64,000 bases of DNA from NCBI RefSeq assembly GCF_051020955.1, contig NW_027477122.1, positions 33,114 through 97,113 of the forward strand. The letters are read 5' to 3'. The notes below the pieces were generated by a model. The model saw only the letters and a program-made list of their open reading frames with translations. It did not search any database and was not told where the DNA came from. The stretch comes from Megalopta genalis. Lineage: Eukaryota > Arthropoda > Insecta > Hymenoptera > Halictidae. How positions within the stretch are numbered: the first letter of the stretch is position 1; every line of letters begins with the position of its first letter. Positions 12,561 through 26,271 of this stretch are shown one piece after another. The translations under genes were made by a program, and so were the position numbers.

Positions 12561-15500
12561 TCATGTGTTTCGCTTGGTAATTGAAGCTAACTCGTTTGTT
12601 TCGCATGCAGTTGAAGCTAAATCATGTATATCACAAGTATTTGAAGCTAAACCATTCGTTTCGCATGGATTTGAATCTAAGCCTCCTACTTCGCATGAAT
12701 TTGAATCTACATCATGTGTTTCGCTTGCATTTGAAGCTAATTCGTTTGTTTCGCATGCAGTTGAAGCTATATCGCTTATATTCGCAAGTATTTGATACCA
12801 AATCATACGATTCGCATGAATTTGAAACTAGGGTGTCTACTTCGCATTGATTTCAAGCTAAATCATGTGTTTCGCTTGGATTTGAAGCTAACTCGTTTGT
12901 TTCGCATGCAGTTGAAGCTAAATCATGTATATCACAAGTATTTGAAGCTAAACCGTTCGTTTCGCATGGATTTGAATCTAAGCCTCCTACGTCGCATGAA
13001 TTTGTATCTAAATCATGCGTTTCGCTTGGATTTGAAGCTAACTCGTTTGTTTCGCATGCAGTTAAAGCTAAATCATGTATATCACAAGTATTTGAAGCTA
13101 TACCACTCGTTTCGCAAGGATTTGAAGCTAAGCCTTCTACTTCGCATGAATTTGAAGCTAAATCATGTGTTTCGCATGGATTTGTAGCTATATCACATAT
13201 ATCGCAATTATCTGAAGATAAATCATTTGTTTCTCATGTATTTAAAGCTAAGCCTTCTACTTCGCATTGATTTGAAGCTAAATCATGTGTTTCGCATGGA
13301 TTTGAAGTTAACTCGTTTGTTTCTCCTGCATTTGAAGCTATATCACTTATATCGCAAGTATTTAAAGCTAAACCATTTGTTTCGCATTGATTTGAAGCTA
13401 AGCCTTCTGCTTCGTATTGATTTGAAGCTTAATCATGTGTTTCGCTTGGTAATTGAAGCTAACTCGTTTGTTTCGCATGCAGTTGAAGCTAAATCATGTA
13501 TATCACAAGTATTTGAAGCTAAACCATTCGTTTCGCATGGATTTGAATCTAAGCCTCCTACGTCGCATGAATTTTGATCTAAATCATGTGTTTCGCTTGG
13601 ATTTGAAGCTAACTCGTTTGTTTCGCATGCAGTTGAAGCTAAATCATGTATATCACAAGTATTCGAAGCTAATCCATTTGTATCGCATGGATTTGAAGCT
13701 AAGCCTTCTAATGCGCAATGATTCGAAGCTTAATCATGTGTTTTGCTTGGATTTGAAGCTAACTCGATTGTTTCGCATTCCTTCTACTGCGAATTCATTT
13801 GAAGTTTGGATTAGAAGCTAACTCGATTGTTTCGCAATGCACTTTATGCTAAATCATGTATAAAACATGTATTTGAAGCTAAACCATTTATTTCGCATGT
13901 ATTTGAAGCTAAGACTTATGCTTTGCATGAAATTGAAGCTAAATCATGTGGTTCGCTTGGATTTGAAGCTAACTCGTTAGTTTCGCATGCAGTTGAAGCT
14001 AAATTATGTATAAACAAGTATTTGAAGCTAAACCATTTGCATCGCAAGGATTTGAAGCTAAACCATTTGATTCGCAAGAATTTGAAGCTAAATCATGTGT
14101 TTCGCTGGGATTTGAAGCTAACTCGTTTGTTTCGCATGCAGTTGAAGCTAAATCATGTATATCACAAGTATTTGAAGCTAAACCGTTCGTTTCGCATGGA
14201 TGTGAATCTAAGCCTCCTACGTCGCATGAATTTGAATCTAAATCATGTGTTTCGCTTGGATTTGAAGCTAATTCGTTTGTTTCGCATGCAGTTGAATCTA
14301 AATCATGTATATCACATGTATTCGAAGCTAAACCATTTGTATCGCATGGATTTGAAGCTAAGCCTTCTAATGCGCAATGATTCGAAGCTAAATCATGTGT
14401 TTTGCTTGGATTTGAAGCTAACTCGATTGTTTCGCATTCCTTCTACTTCGAATTCATTTGAAGTTTGGATTAGAAGCTAACTCGATTGTTTCGCAATGCA
14501 CTTTATGCTAAATCATGTATAAAACATGTATTTGAAGCTAAACCATTTATTTCGCATGTATTTGAAGCTAAGACTTATGCTTTGCATGAAATTGAAGCTA
14601 AATCATGTGTTTCGCTTGGATTTGAAGCTAACTCGTTAGTTTCGCATGCAGTTGAACCTATATCGCTTATATTCGCAAGTATTTGAAGCCAAATCATTCG
14701 TTTCGCATAAATTTGAAACTAAGGCAACTACTTCGCATTGATTTGAAGCTAAATCATGTGTTTCGCTTGGATTTGAAGCTAACTCGTTTGTTTCGCATGC
14801 AGTTGAAGCTAAATCATGTATATCACAAGTATTCGAAGCTAAACCATTTGTATCGCATGGATTTGAAGCTAAGCCTTCTAATGCGCAATGATTCGAAGCT
14901 AAATCATGTGTTTTGCTTGGATTTTAAGCTAACTCGATTGTTTCGCATTCCTTCTACTTCGAATTGATTTGAAATTTGGATTAGAAGCTAACTCGATTGT
15001 TTCGCAATGCACTTTGTGCTAAATCATGTATAAAACATGTATTTTAAGCTAAACCATTTATTTTGCATGTATTTGAAGCTAAGACTTATACTTTGCATGA
15101 AATTGAAGCTAAATCATGTGTTTCGCTTGGATTTGAAGCTAACTCGTTAGTTTCGCATGCAGTTGAAGCTATATCGCTTATATTCGGAAGTATTTGAAGC
15201 CAAATCATTCGTTTCGCTTAAATTTGAAACTGAGGCTACTACTTCGCATTGATTTGAAGCTAAATCATGTGTTTCGCTTGGATTTGAAGCTAACTCGTTT
15301 GTTTCGCATGCAGTTGAATCTAAATCATGTATATCACAAGTATTTGAAGCTATACCATTCGTTTCGCATGGATTTGAATCTAAGCCTCCTACGTCGCATG
15401 AATTTGAATCTAAATCATGTGTTTCGCTTGGATTTGAAGCTAACTCGTTTGTTTCGCATGCAGTTGAATCTAAATCATGTATATCACAAGTATTCGAAGA

Positions 15501-16050
15501 TAAACCATTTGTATCGCATGGATTTGAAGCTAAGCCTTCTAATGCGCAATGATTCGAAGCTAAATCATGTGTTTTGCTTGGATTTGAAGCTAACGCGATT
15601 GCTTCGCATTCCTTCTACTTCGCATTGATTTGAAGTTTGGATTAGAAGCTAACTCGATTGTTTCGCAATGCAGTTTATGCTAAATCATGTATAAAACATG
15701 TATTTGAAGCTAAACCATTTATTTCGCATGTATTTGAAGCTAAGACTTATACTTGCATGAAATTGAAGCTAAATCATGTGTTTCGCTTGGATTTGAAGCA
15801 AACTCGTTTATTTCGCATGCAGTTGAAGCTAAATCATGTATATCACAAGTATTCGAAGCTAAACCATTTGCATCGCAAGGATTTGAAGCTAAACCATGTG
15901 ATTCGCAAGAATTTGAAGCTAAATCATGTGTTTCGCTTGGATTTGAAGCTAATTCGTTTGTTTCGCACGCAGTTGAAGCTATATCGCTTATATTCGCAAG
16001 TATTTGAAACCAAATCATTCGATTCGCATGAATTTGAAACAAGGGCTTCT
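12561..16050. repeat. Satellite array, transition block with a diverged sub-repeat
   Basis: The same 30-bp monomers are interrupted by a recognisable diverged stretch in which GAAGTTTGGATTAGAAGC is followed by a variant containing TATAAAACATG and GCATGAAATTGAAGC. The stretch recurs near 13,800, 14,460, 14,970 and 15,630 in this block and again in later blocks, so it is a stable marker of one higher-order repeat class. No gene is supported. Confidence 0.75.
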
Positions 16051-19000
16051 ACTTCGCATTGATTTCAAGCTAAATCATGTGTTTCGCTTGGATTTGAAGC
16101 TAACTCGTTTGTTTCGCATGCAGTTGAAGCTAAATCATGTATATCACAAGTATTTGAAGCTAAACCGTTCGTTTCGCATGGATTTGAATCTAAGCCTCCT
16201 ACGTCGCATGAATTTGAATCTAAATCATGTGTTTCGATTGGATTTGAAGCTAACTTGTTTGTTTCGCATGCAGTTGAAGCTAAGTCATGTATATCACAAG
16301 TATTTGAAGCTAAACCATTCGTTTCGCATGGATTTGAATCTAAGCCTCCTACGTCGCATGAATTTGAATCTAAATCATGTGCTTCGCTTGGATTTGAAGC
16401 TAACTCGTTTGTTTCGCATGCAGTTAAAGCTAAATCATGTATATCACAAGTATTTGAAGCTAAACCGTTCGTTTCGCATGGATTTGAATCTAAGCCTCCT
16501 ACTTCGAATGAATTTGAATCTAAATCATGTGTATCGCTCGGTTTTGAAGCCTACTGGTTTGTTTCGCCTGCATTTGAAGCTAATTCATGTATATCACAAG
16601 TATTTGAAGCTGAACCATTTGTTTTGCATGAATATTAATCTGAACCATGTATTTCGAACGTATTTGAAGCTGAATTATGCGTTTCGCTTGCATTTGAAGC
16701 TAATTCGTTTCTTTCGCATGCAGTTGAAGACAAATCATGTAAATCACAATTATTTGAAGCTAAACCATGGGTTTCGCATGGATTTGAAGCTAACTCGTCT
16801 TTTTTCGCCTGCATTTGAAGATAAATCGTGTATATCACAAGTATTTGAAGCTAAACCATTCGCTTCGAATGGATTTGAAGCAAAGCCGTCAACTTCGCAT
16901 TGATTTCAAGATAAATCATGTGTTTCGCTTGGATTTGAAGCTAACACGTTTGTTTCGCATGCAGTTGAAGCTAAAACATGTACATCACAAGTATCTGAAT
17001 CTAATCCATCTGTTTCGCAAGAATATGAAGCTATGAAGCTAGTCCATGTGATTCGCATGAATTTGAAGCTAAATCATGTGATTCGCATGGATTTGAAGAT
17101 ATATCACATATATCGCAATTATCTGAAGATAAATCATTTGTTTCTCATGTATTTAAAGCTAAGCCTTCTACTTCGGAGGAATTTGGAGCTAAATCATGTG
17201 TTTCGCTTGGATTTGAAGCTAACTCGTTAGTTTCGCATGCAGTTGAAGCTATATCGCTTATATTCGCAAGTATTTGAAGCCACATCATTCGTTTCGCATA
17301 AATTTGAAACTAAGGCTACTACTTCGCATTGATTTGAAGCTAAATCATGTGTTTCGCTTGGATTTGAAGCTAACGCGTTTGTTCCGCATGCAGTTGAAGC
17401 TAAATCATGTATATCACAAGTATTTGAAGCTAAACCATTCGTTTCGCATGGATTTGAATCTAAGCCTCCTACTTCGCATGAATTTGAATCTAAATCATGT
17501 GTTTCGCTTGCATTTGGAGCTAATTCGTTTCTTTCGCATGCAGTTGAAGCTAAATTATGTATAAACAAGTATTTGAAGCTAAACCATTTGCATAGCAAGG
17601 ATTTGAAGCTAAACCATGTGAATCGCAAGAATTTGAAGCTAAATCATGTGTTTCGCTTGGATTTGAAGCTAACTCGTTTGTTTCGCATGCAGTTGAAGCT
17701 ATATCGCTTATATTCGCAAGTATTTGAAACCAAATCATTCGATTCGCATGAATTTGAAACTAGGACTTCTACTTCGCATTGGTTTCAAGCTAAATCATGT
17801 GTTTCGCTTGGATTTGAAGCTAACTCGTTTGTTTCGCATGCAGTTGAAGCTATATCGCTTATATTCGCAAGTATTTGAAACCAAATCATTCGATTCGCAT
17901 GAATTTGAAACTAGGGTGTCTACTTCGCATTGATTTCAAGCTAAATCATGTGTTTCGCTTGGATTTGAAGCTAACTCGTTTGTTTCGCATGCAGTTGAAG
18001 CTAAAACATGTACATCACAAGTATCTGAATCTAATCCATCTGTTTCGCAAGAATATGAAGCTATGAAGCTAGTCCATGTGATTCGCATGCATTTGAAGCT
18101 AAATCATGTGATTCGCATGGATTTGAAGCTATATCACATATATCGCAATTATCTGAAGATAAATCATTTGTTTCTCATGTATTTAAAGCTAAGCCTTCTA
18201 CTTCGGAGGAATTTGAAGCTAAATCATGTGTTTCGCTTGGATTTGAAGCTAACTCGTTAGTTTCGCATGCAGTTGAAGCTATATCGCTTATATTCGCAAG
18301 TATTTGAAGCCACATCATTCGTTTCGCATAAATTTGAAACTAAGGCTACTACTTCGCATTGATTTGCAGCTAAATCATGTGTTTCGCTTGGATTTGAAGC
18401 TAACGCGTTTGTTCCGCATGCAGTTGAAGCTAAATCATGTATATCACAAGTATTTGAAGCTAAACCATTCGTTTCGCATGGATTTGAATCTAAGCCTCCT
18501 ACTTCGCATGAATTTGAATCTAAATCATGTGTTTCGCATGCATTTGAAGCTAATTCGTTTCTTTCGCATGCAGTTGAAGCTGAATTATGTATAAACAAGT
18601 ATTTGAAGCTAAACCATTTGCATAGCAAGGATTTGAAGCTAAACCATGTGAATCGCAAGAATTTGAAGCTAAATCATGTGTTTCGCTTGGATTTGAAGCT
18701 AACTCGTTTGTTTCGCATGCAGTTGAAGCTATATCGCTTATATTCGCAAGTATTTGAAGCCAAATCATTCGTTTCGCATAAATTTGAAACTAAGGCAACT
18801 ACTTCGCATTGATTTGAAGCTAAATCATGTGTTTCGCTTGGATTTGAAGCTAACTCGTTTGTTTCGCATGCAGTTGAAGCTAAATCATGTATATCACAAG
18901 TATTTGAAGCTAAACCATTCGTTTCGCATGGATTTGAATCTAAGCCTCCTACTTCGCATGAATTTGAATCTAAATCATGTGTTTCGCTTGCATTTGAAGC

Positions 19001-19550
19001 TAATTCGTTTGTTTCGCATGCAGTTGAAGCTAAATTATGTATAAACAACTATTTGAAGCTAAACCATGTGTTTCGCATGGATTTGAAGCTAATTCGTTTG
19101 TTTCGCATGCAGTTGAAGCTAAATCATGTATATCACAAGTATTCGAAGCTAAACCATTTGTATCGCATGGATTTGAAGCTAAGCCTTCTAATGCGCAATG
19201 ATTCGAATCTAAATCATGTGTTATGCTTGGACTTGAAGCTAACTCGATTGTTTCGCATTCCTTCTACTTCGAATTCATTTGAAGTTTGGATTAGAAGCTA
19301 ACTCGATTGTTTCGCAATACACTTTATGCTAAATCATGTATAAAACATGTATTTGAAGCTAAACCATTTATTTCGCATGTATTTGAAGCTAAGACTTATA
19401 CTTTGCATGAAATTGAAGCTAAATCATGTGTTTCGCTTGGATTTGAAGCTAACTCGTTTGTTTCGCATGCAGTTGAAGCTATATCGCTTATATTCGCAAG
19501 TATTTGAAACCAAATCATTCGATTCGCACGAATTTGAAACTAGGGTGTCT
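16051..19550. repeat. 3.5-kb higher-order repeat, copy 1
   Basis: First of three head-to-tail copies of a 3.5-kb block. The boundary is placed where similarity with 19,551 begins, just after the copies stop differing in the GGGCTTCT versus GGGTGTCT variant. All internal landmarks recur 3,500-3,501 bp downstream. The length is not a multiple of 30 because the block contains 31-bp monomers (with TATATCGCTTATATTCGC) and variable poly-T tracts. Confidence 0.8.
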
Positions 19551-22500
19551 ACTTCGCATTGATTTCAAGCTAAATCATGTGTTTCGCTTGGATTTGAAGC
19601 TAACTCGTTTGTTTCGCATGCAGTTGAAGCTAAATCATGTATATCACAAGTATTTGAAGCTAAACCGTTCGTTTCGCATGGATTTGAATCTAAGCCTCCT
19701 ACGTCGCATGAATTTGAATCTAAATCATGTGTTTCGATTGGATTTGAAGCTAACTTGTTTGTTTCGCATGCAGTTGAAGCTAAGTCATGTATATCACAAG
19801 TATTTGAAGCTAAACCATTCGTTTCGCATGGATTTGAATCTAAGCCTCCTACGTCGCATGAATTTGAATCTAAATCATGTGTTTCGCTTGGATTTGAAGC
19901 TAACTCGTTTGTTTCGCATGCAGTTAAAGCTAAATCATGTATATCACAAGTATTTGAAGCTAAACCGTTCGTTTCGCATGGATTTGAATCTAAGCCTCCT
20001 ACTTCGAATGAATTTGAATCTAAATCATGTGTATCGCTCGGTTTTGAAGCCTACTGGTTTGTTTCGCCTGCATTTGAAGCTAATTCATGTATATCACAAG
20101 TATTTGAAGCTGAACCATTTGTTTTGCATGAATATTAATCTGAACCATGTATTTCGAACGTATTTGAAGCTGAATTATGCGTTTCGCTTGCATTTGAAGC
20201 TAATTCGTTTCTTTCGCATGCAGTTGAAGACAAATCATGTAAATCACAATTATTTGAAGCTAAACCATGGGTTTCGCATGGATTTGAAGCTAACTCGTTT
20301 TTTTTTCGCCTGCATTTGAAGATAAATCGTGTATATCACAAGTATTTGAAGCTAAACCATTCGCTTCGAATGGATTTGAAGCAAAGCCGTCAACTTCGCA
20401 TTGATTTCAAGATAAATCATGTGTTTCGCTTGGATTTGAAGCTAACACGTTTGTTTCGCATGCAGTTGAAGCTAAAACATGTACATCACAAGTATCTGAA
20501 TCTAATCCATCTGTTTCGCAAGAATATGAAGCTATGAAGCTAGTCCATGTGATTCGCATGAATTTGAAGCTAAATCATGTGATTCGCATGGATTTGAAGC
20601 TATATCACATATATCGCAATTATCTGAAGATAAATCATTTGTTTCTCATGTATTTAAAGCTAAGCCTTCTACTTCGGAGGAATTTGGAGCTAAATCATGT
20701 GATTCGCTTGGATTTGAAGCTAACTCGTTAGTTTCGCATGCAGTTGAAGCTATCTCGCTTATATTCGCAAGTATTTGAAGCCACATCATTCGTTTCGCAT
20801 AAATTTGAAACTAAGGCTACTACTTCGCATTGATTTGAAGCTAAATCATGTGTTTCGCTTGGATTTGAAGCTAACGCGTTTGTTCCGCATGCAGTTGAAG
20901 CTAAATCATGTATATCACAAGTATTTGAAGCTAAACCATTCGTTTCGCATGGATTTGAATCTAAGCCTCCTACTTCGCATGAATTTGAATCTAAATCATG
21001 TGTTTCGCTTGCATTTGAAGCTAATTCGTTTCTTTCGCATGCAGTTGAAGCTAAATTATGTATAAACAAGTATTTGAAGCTAAACCATTTGCATAGCAAG
21101 GATTTGAAGCTAAACCATGTGAATCGCAAGAATTTGAAGCTAAATCATGTGTTTCGCTTGGATTTGAAGCTAACTCGTTTGTTTCGCATGCAGTTGAAGC
21201 TATATCGCTTATATTCGCAAGTATTTGAAACCAAATCATTCGATTCGCATGAATTTGAAACTAGGACTTCTACTTCGCATTGGTTTCAAGCTAAATCATG
21301 TGTTTCGCTTGGATTTGAAGCTAACTCGTTTGTTTCGCATGCAGTTGAAGCTATATCGCTTATATTCGCAAGTATTTGAAACCAAATCATTCGATTCGCA
21401 TGAATTTGAAACTAGGGTGTCTACTTCGCATTGATTTCAAGCTAAATCATGTGTTTCGCTTGGATTTGAAGCTAACTCGTTTGTTTCGCATGCAGTTGAA
21501 GCTAAAACATGTACATCACAAGTATCTGAATCTAATCCATCTGTTTCGCAAGAATATGAAGCTATGAAGCTAGTCCATGTGATTCGCATGCATTTGAAGC
21601 TAAATCATGTGATTCGCATGGATTTGAAGCTATATCACATATATCGCAATTATCTGAAGATAAATCATTTGTTTCTCATGTATTTAAAGCTAAGCCTTCT
21701 ACTTCGGAGGAATTTGAAGCTAAATCATGTGTTTCGCTTGGATTTGAAGCTAACTCGTTAGTTTCGCATGCAGTTGAAGCTAAAACATGTACATCACAAG
21801 TATCTGAAGCCACATCATTCGTTTCGCATAAATTTGAAACTAAGGCTACTACTTCGCATTGATTTGAAGCTAAATCATGTGTTTCGCTTGGATTTGAAGC
21901 TAACGCGTTTGTTCCGCATGCAGTTGAAGCTAAATCATGTATATCACAAGTATTTGAAGCTAAACCATTCGTTTCGCATGGATTTGAATCTAAGCCTCCT
22001 ACTTCGCATGAATTTGAATCTAAATCATGTGTTTCGCATGCATTTGAAGCTAATTCGTTTCTTTCGCATGCAGTTGAAGCTGAATTATGTATAAACAAGT
22101 ATTTGAAGCTAAACCATTTGCATAGCAAGGATTTGAAGCTAAACCATGTGAATCGCAAGAATTTGAAGCTAAATCATGTGTTTCGCTTGGATTTGAAGCT
22201 AACTCGTTTGTTTCGCATGCAGTTGAAGCTATATCGCTTATATTCGCAAGTATTTGAAGCCAAATCATTCGTTTCGCATAAATTTGAAACTAAGGCAACT
22301 ACTTCGCATTGATTTGAAGCTAAATCATGTGTTTCGCTTGGATTTGAAGCTAACTCGTTTGTTTCGCATGCAGTTGAAGCTAAATCATGTATATCACAAG
22401 TATTTGAAGCTAAACCATTCGTTTCGCATGGATTTGAATCTAAGCCTCCTACTTCGCATGAATTTGAATCTAAATCATGTGTTTCGCTTGCATTTGAAGC

Positions 22501-23050
22501 TAATTCGTTTGTTTCGCATGCAGTTGAAGCTAAATTATGTATAAACAACTATTTGAAGCTAAACCATGTGTTTCGCATGGATTTGAAGCTAATTCGTTTG
22601 TTTCGCATGCAGTTGAAGCTAAATCATGTATATCACAAGTATTCGAAGCTAAACCATTTGTATCGCATGGATTTGAAGCTAAGCCTTCTAATGCGCAATG
22701 ATTCGAATCTAAATCATGTGTTATGCTTGGACTTGAAGCTAACTCGATTGTTTCGCATTCCTTCTACTTCGAATTCATTTGAAGTTTGGATTAGAAGCTA
22801 ACTCGATTGTTTCGCAATACACTTTATGCTAAATCATGTATAAAACATGTATTTGAAGCTGAACCATTTATTTCGCATGTATTTGAAGCTAAGACTTATA
22901 CTTTGCATGAAATTGAAGCTAAACCATGTGTTTCGCTTGGATTTGAAGCTAACTCGTTTGTTTCGCATGCAGTTGAAGCTATATCGCTTATATTCGCAAG
23001 TATTTGAAACCAAATCATTCGATTCGCACGAATTTGAAACTAGGGTGTCT
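19551..23050. repeat. 3.5-kb higher-order repeat, copy 2
   Basis: Second copy of the 3.5-kb block, nearly identical to its neighbours. It differs locally near 21,780-21,810: copies 1 and 3 carry the 31-bp TATATCGCTTATATTCGC variant there, while this copy carries a 30-bp ACATGTACATCAC variant seen elsewhere in the array. This looks like a short conversion tract. It changes the offset to copy 3 from 3,499 to 3,500 bp. Confidence 0.8.
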
Positions 23051-26000
23051 ACTTCGCATTGATTTCAAGCTAAATCATGTGTTTCGCTTGGATTTGAAGC
23101 TAACTCGTTTGTTTCGCATGCAGTTGAAGCTAAATCATGTATATCACAAGTATTTGAAGCTAAACCGTTCGTTTCGCATGGATTTGAATCTAAGCCTCCT
23201 ACGTCGCATGAATTTGAATCTAAATCATGTGTTTCGATTGGATTTGAAGCTAACTTGTTTGTTTCGCATGCAGTTGAAGCTAAGTCATGTATATCACAAG
23301 TATTTGAAGCTAAACCATTCGTTTCGCATGGATTTGAATCTAAGCCTCCTACGTCGCATGAATTTGAATCTAAATCATGTGTTTCGCTTGGATTTGAAGC
23401 TAACTCGTTTGTTTCGCATGCAGTTAAAGCTAAATCATGTATATCACAAGTATTTGAAGCTAAACCGTTCGTTTCGCATGGATTTGAATCTAAGCCTCCT
23501 ACTTCGAATGAATTTGAATCTAAATCATGTGTATCGCTCGGTTTTGAAGCCTACTGGTTTGTTTCGCCTGCATTTGAAGCTAATTCATGTATATCACAAG
23601 TATTTGAAGCTGAACCATTTGTTTTGCATGAATATTAATCTGAACCATGTATTTCGAACGTATTTGAAGCTGAATTATGCGTTTCGCTTGCATTTGAAGC
23701 TAATTCGTTTCTTTCGCATGCAGTTGAAGACAAATCATGTAAATCATAATTATTTGAAGCTAAACCATGGGTTTCGCATGGATTTGAAGCTAACTCGTTT
23801 TTTTTCGCCTGCATTTGAAGATAAATCGTGTATATCACAAGTATTTGAAGCTAAACCATTCGCTTCGAATGGATTTGAAGCAAAGCCGTCAACTTCGCAT
23901 TGATTTCAAGATAAATCATGTGTTTCGCTTGGATTTGAAGCTAACACGTTTGTTTCGCATGCAGTTGAAGCTAAAACATGTACATCACAAGTATCTGAAT
24001 CTAATCCATCTGTTTCGCAAGAATATGAAGCTATGAAGCTAGTCCATGTGATGCGCATGAATTTGAAGCTAAATCATGTGATTCGCATGGATTTGAAGCT
24101 ATATCACATATATCGCAATTATCTGAAGATAAATCATTTGTTTCTCATGTATTTAAAGCTAAGCCTTCTACTTCGGAGGAATTTGGAGCTAAATCATGTG
24201 TTTCGCTTGGATTTGAAGCTAACTCGTTAGTTTCGCATGCAGTTGAAGCTATATCGCTTATATTCGCAAGTATTTGAAGCCACATCATTCGTTTCGCATA
24301 AATTTGAAACTAAGGCTACTACTTCGCATTGATTTGAAGCTAAATCATGTGTTTCGCTTGGATTTGAAGCTAACGCGTTTGTTCCGCATGCAGTTGAAGC
24401 TAAATCATGTATATCACAAGTATTTGAAGCTAAACCATTCGTTTCGCATGGATTTGAATCTAAGCCTCCTACTTCGCATGAATTTGAATCTAAATCATGT
24501 GTTTCGCTTGCATTTGAAGCTAATTCGTTTCTTTCGCATGCAGTTGAAGCTAAATTATGTATAAACAAGTATTTGAAGCTAAACCATTTGCATAGCAAGG
24601 ATTTGAAGCTAAACCATGTGAATCGCAAGAATTTGAAGCTAAATCATGTGTTTCGCTTGGATTTGAAGCTAACTCGTTTGTTTCGCATGCAGTTGAAGCT
24701 ATATCGCTTATATTCGCAAGTATTTGAAACCAAATCATTCGATTCGCATGAATTTGAAACTAGGACTTCTACTTCGCATTGGTTTCAAGCTAAATCATGT
24801 GTTTCGCTTGGATTTGAAGCTAACTCGTTTGTTTCGCATGCAGTTGAAGCTGTATCGCTTATATTCGCAAGTATTTGAAACCAAATCATTCGATTCGCAT
24901 GAATTTGAAACTAGGGTGTCTACTTCGCATTGATTTCAAGCTAAATCATGTGTTTCGCTTGGATTTGAAGCTAACTCGTTTGTTTCGCATGCAGTTGAAG
25001 CTAAAACATGTACATCACAAGTATCTGAATCTAATCCATCTGTTTCGCAAGAATATGAAGCTATGAAGCTAGTCCATGTGATTCGCATGCATTTGAAGCT
25101 AAATCATGTGATTCGCATGGATTTGAAGCTATATCACATATATCGCAATTATCTGAAGATAAATCATTTGTTTCTCATGTATTTAAAGCTAAGCCTTCTA
25201 CTTCGGAGGAATTTGAAGCTAAATCATGTGTTTCGCTTGGATTTGAAGCTAACTCGTTAGTTTCGCATGCAGTTGAAGCTATATCGCTTATATTCGCAAG
25301 TATTTGAAGCCACATCATTCGTTTCGCATAAATTTGAAACTAAGGCTACTACTTCGCATTGATTTGAAGCTAAATCATGTGTTTCGCTTGGATTTGAAGC
25401 TAACGCGTTTGTTCCGCATGCAGTTGAAGCTAAATCATGTATATCACAAGTATTTGAAGCTAAACCATTCGTTTCGCATGGATTTGAATCTAAGCCTCCT
25501 ACTTCGCATGAATTTGAATCTAAATCATGTGTTTCGCTTGCATTTGAAGCTAATTCGTTTCTTTCGCATGCAGTTGAAGCTGAATTATGTATAAACAAGT
25601 ATTTGAAGCTAAACCATTTGCATAGCAAGGATTTGAAGCTAAACCATGTGAATCGCAAGAATTTGAAGCTAAATCATGTGTTTCGCTTGGATTTGAAGCT
25701 AACTCGTTTGTTTCGCATGCAGTTGAAGCTATATCGCTTATATTCGCAAGTATTTGAAGCCAAATCATTCGTTTCGCATAAATTTGAAACTAAGGCAACT
25801 ACTTCGCATTGATTTGAAGCTAAATCATGTGTTTCGCTTGGATTTGAAGCTAACTCGTTTGTTTCGCATGCAGTTGAAGCTAAATCATGTATATCACAAG
25901 TATTTGAAGCTAAACCATTCGTTTCGCATGGATTTGAATCTAAGCCTCCTACTTCGCATGAATTTGAATCTAAATCATGTGTTTCGCTTGCATTTGAAGC

Positions 26001-26271
26001 TAATTCGTTTGTTTCGCATGCAGTTGAAGCTAAATTATGTATAAACAACTATTTGAAGCTAAACCATGTGTTTCGCATGGATTTGAAGCTAATTCGTTTG
26101 TTTCGCATGCAGTTGAAGCTAAATCATGTATATCACAAGTATTCGAAGCTAAACCATTTGTATCGCATGGATTTGAAGCTAAGCCTTCTAATGCGCAATG
26201 ATTCGAATCTAAATCATGTGTTATGCTTGGACTTGAAGCTAACTCGATTGTTTCGCATTCCTTCTACTTCG
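23051..26271. repeat. 3.5-kb higher-order repeat, copy 3 (truncated)
   Basis: Third copy of the 3.5-kb block. Similarity to copy 2 ends near 26,271, where copy 2 has GAATTCATTTGAAG and this copy reads GCATTGATTTGAAG and passes into the next block. It is therefore about 0.28 kb shorter than a full unit. Confidence 0.75.
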
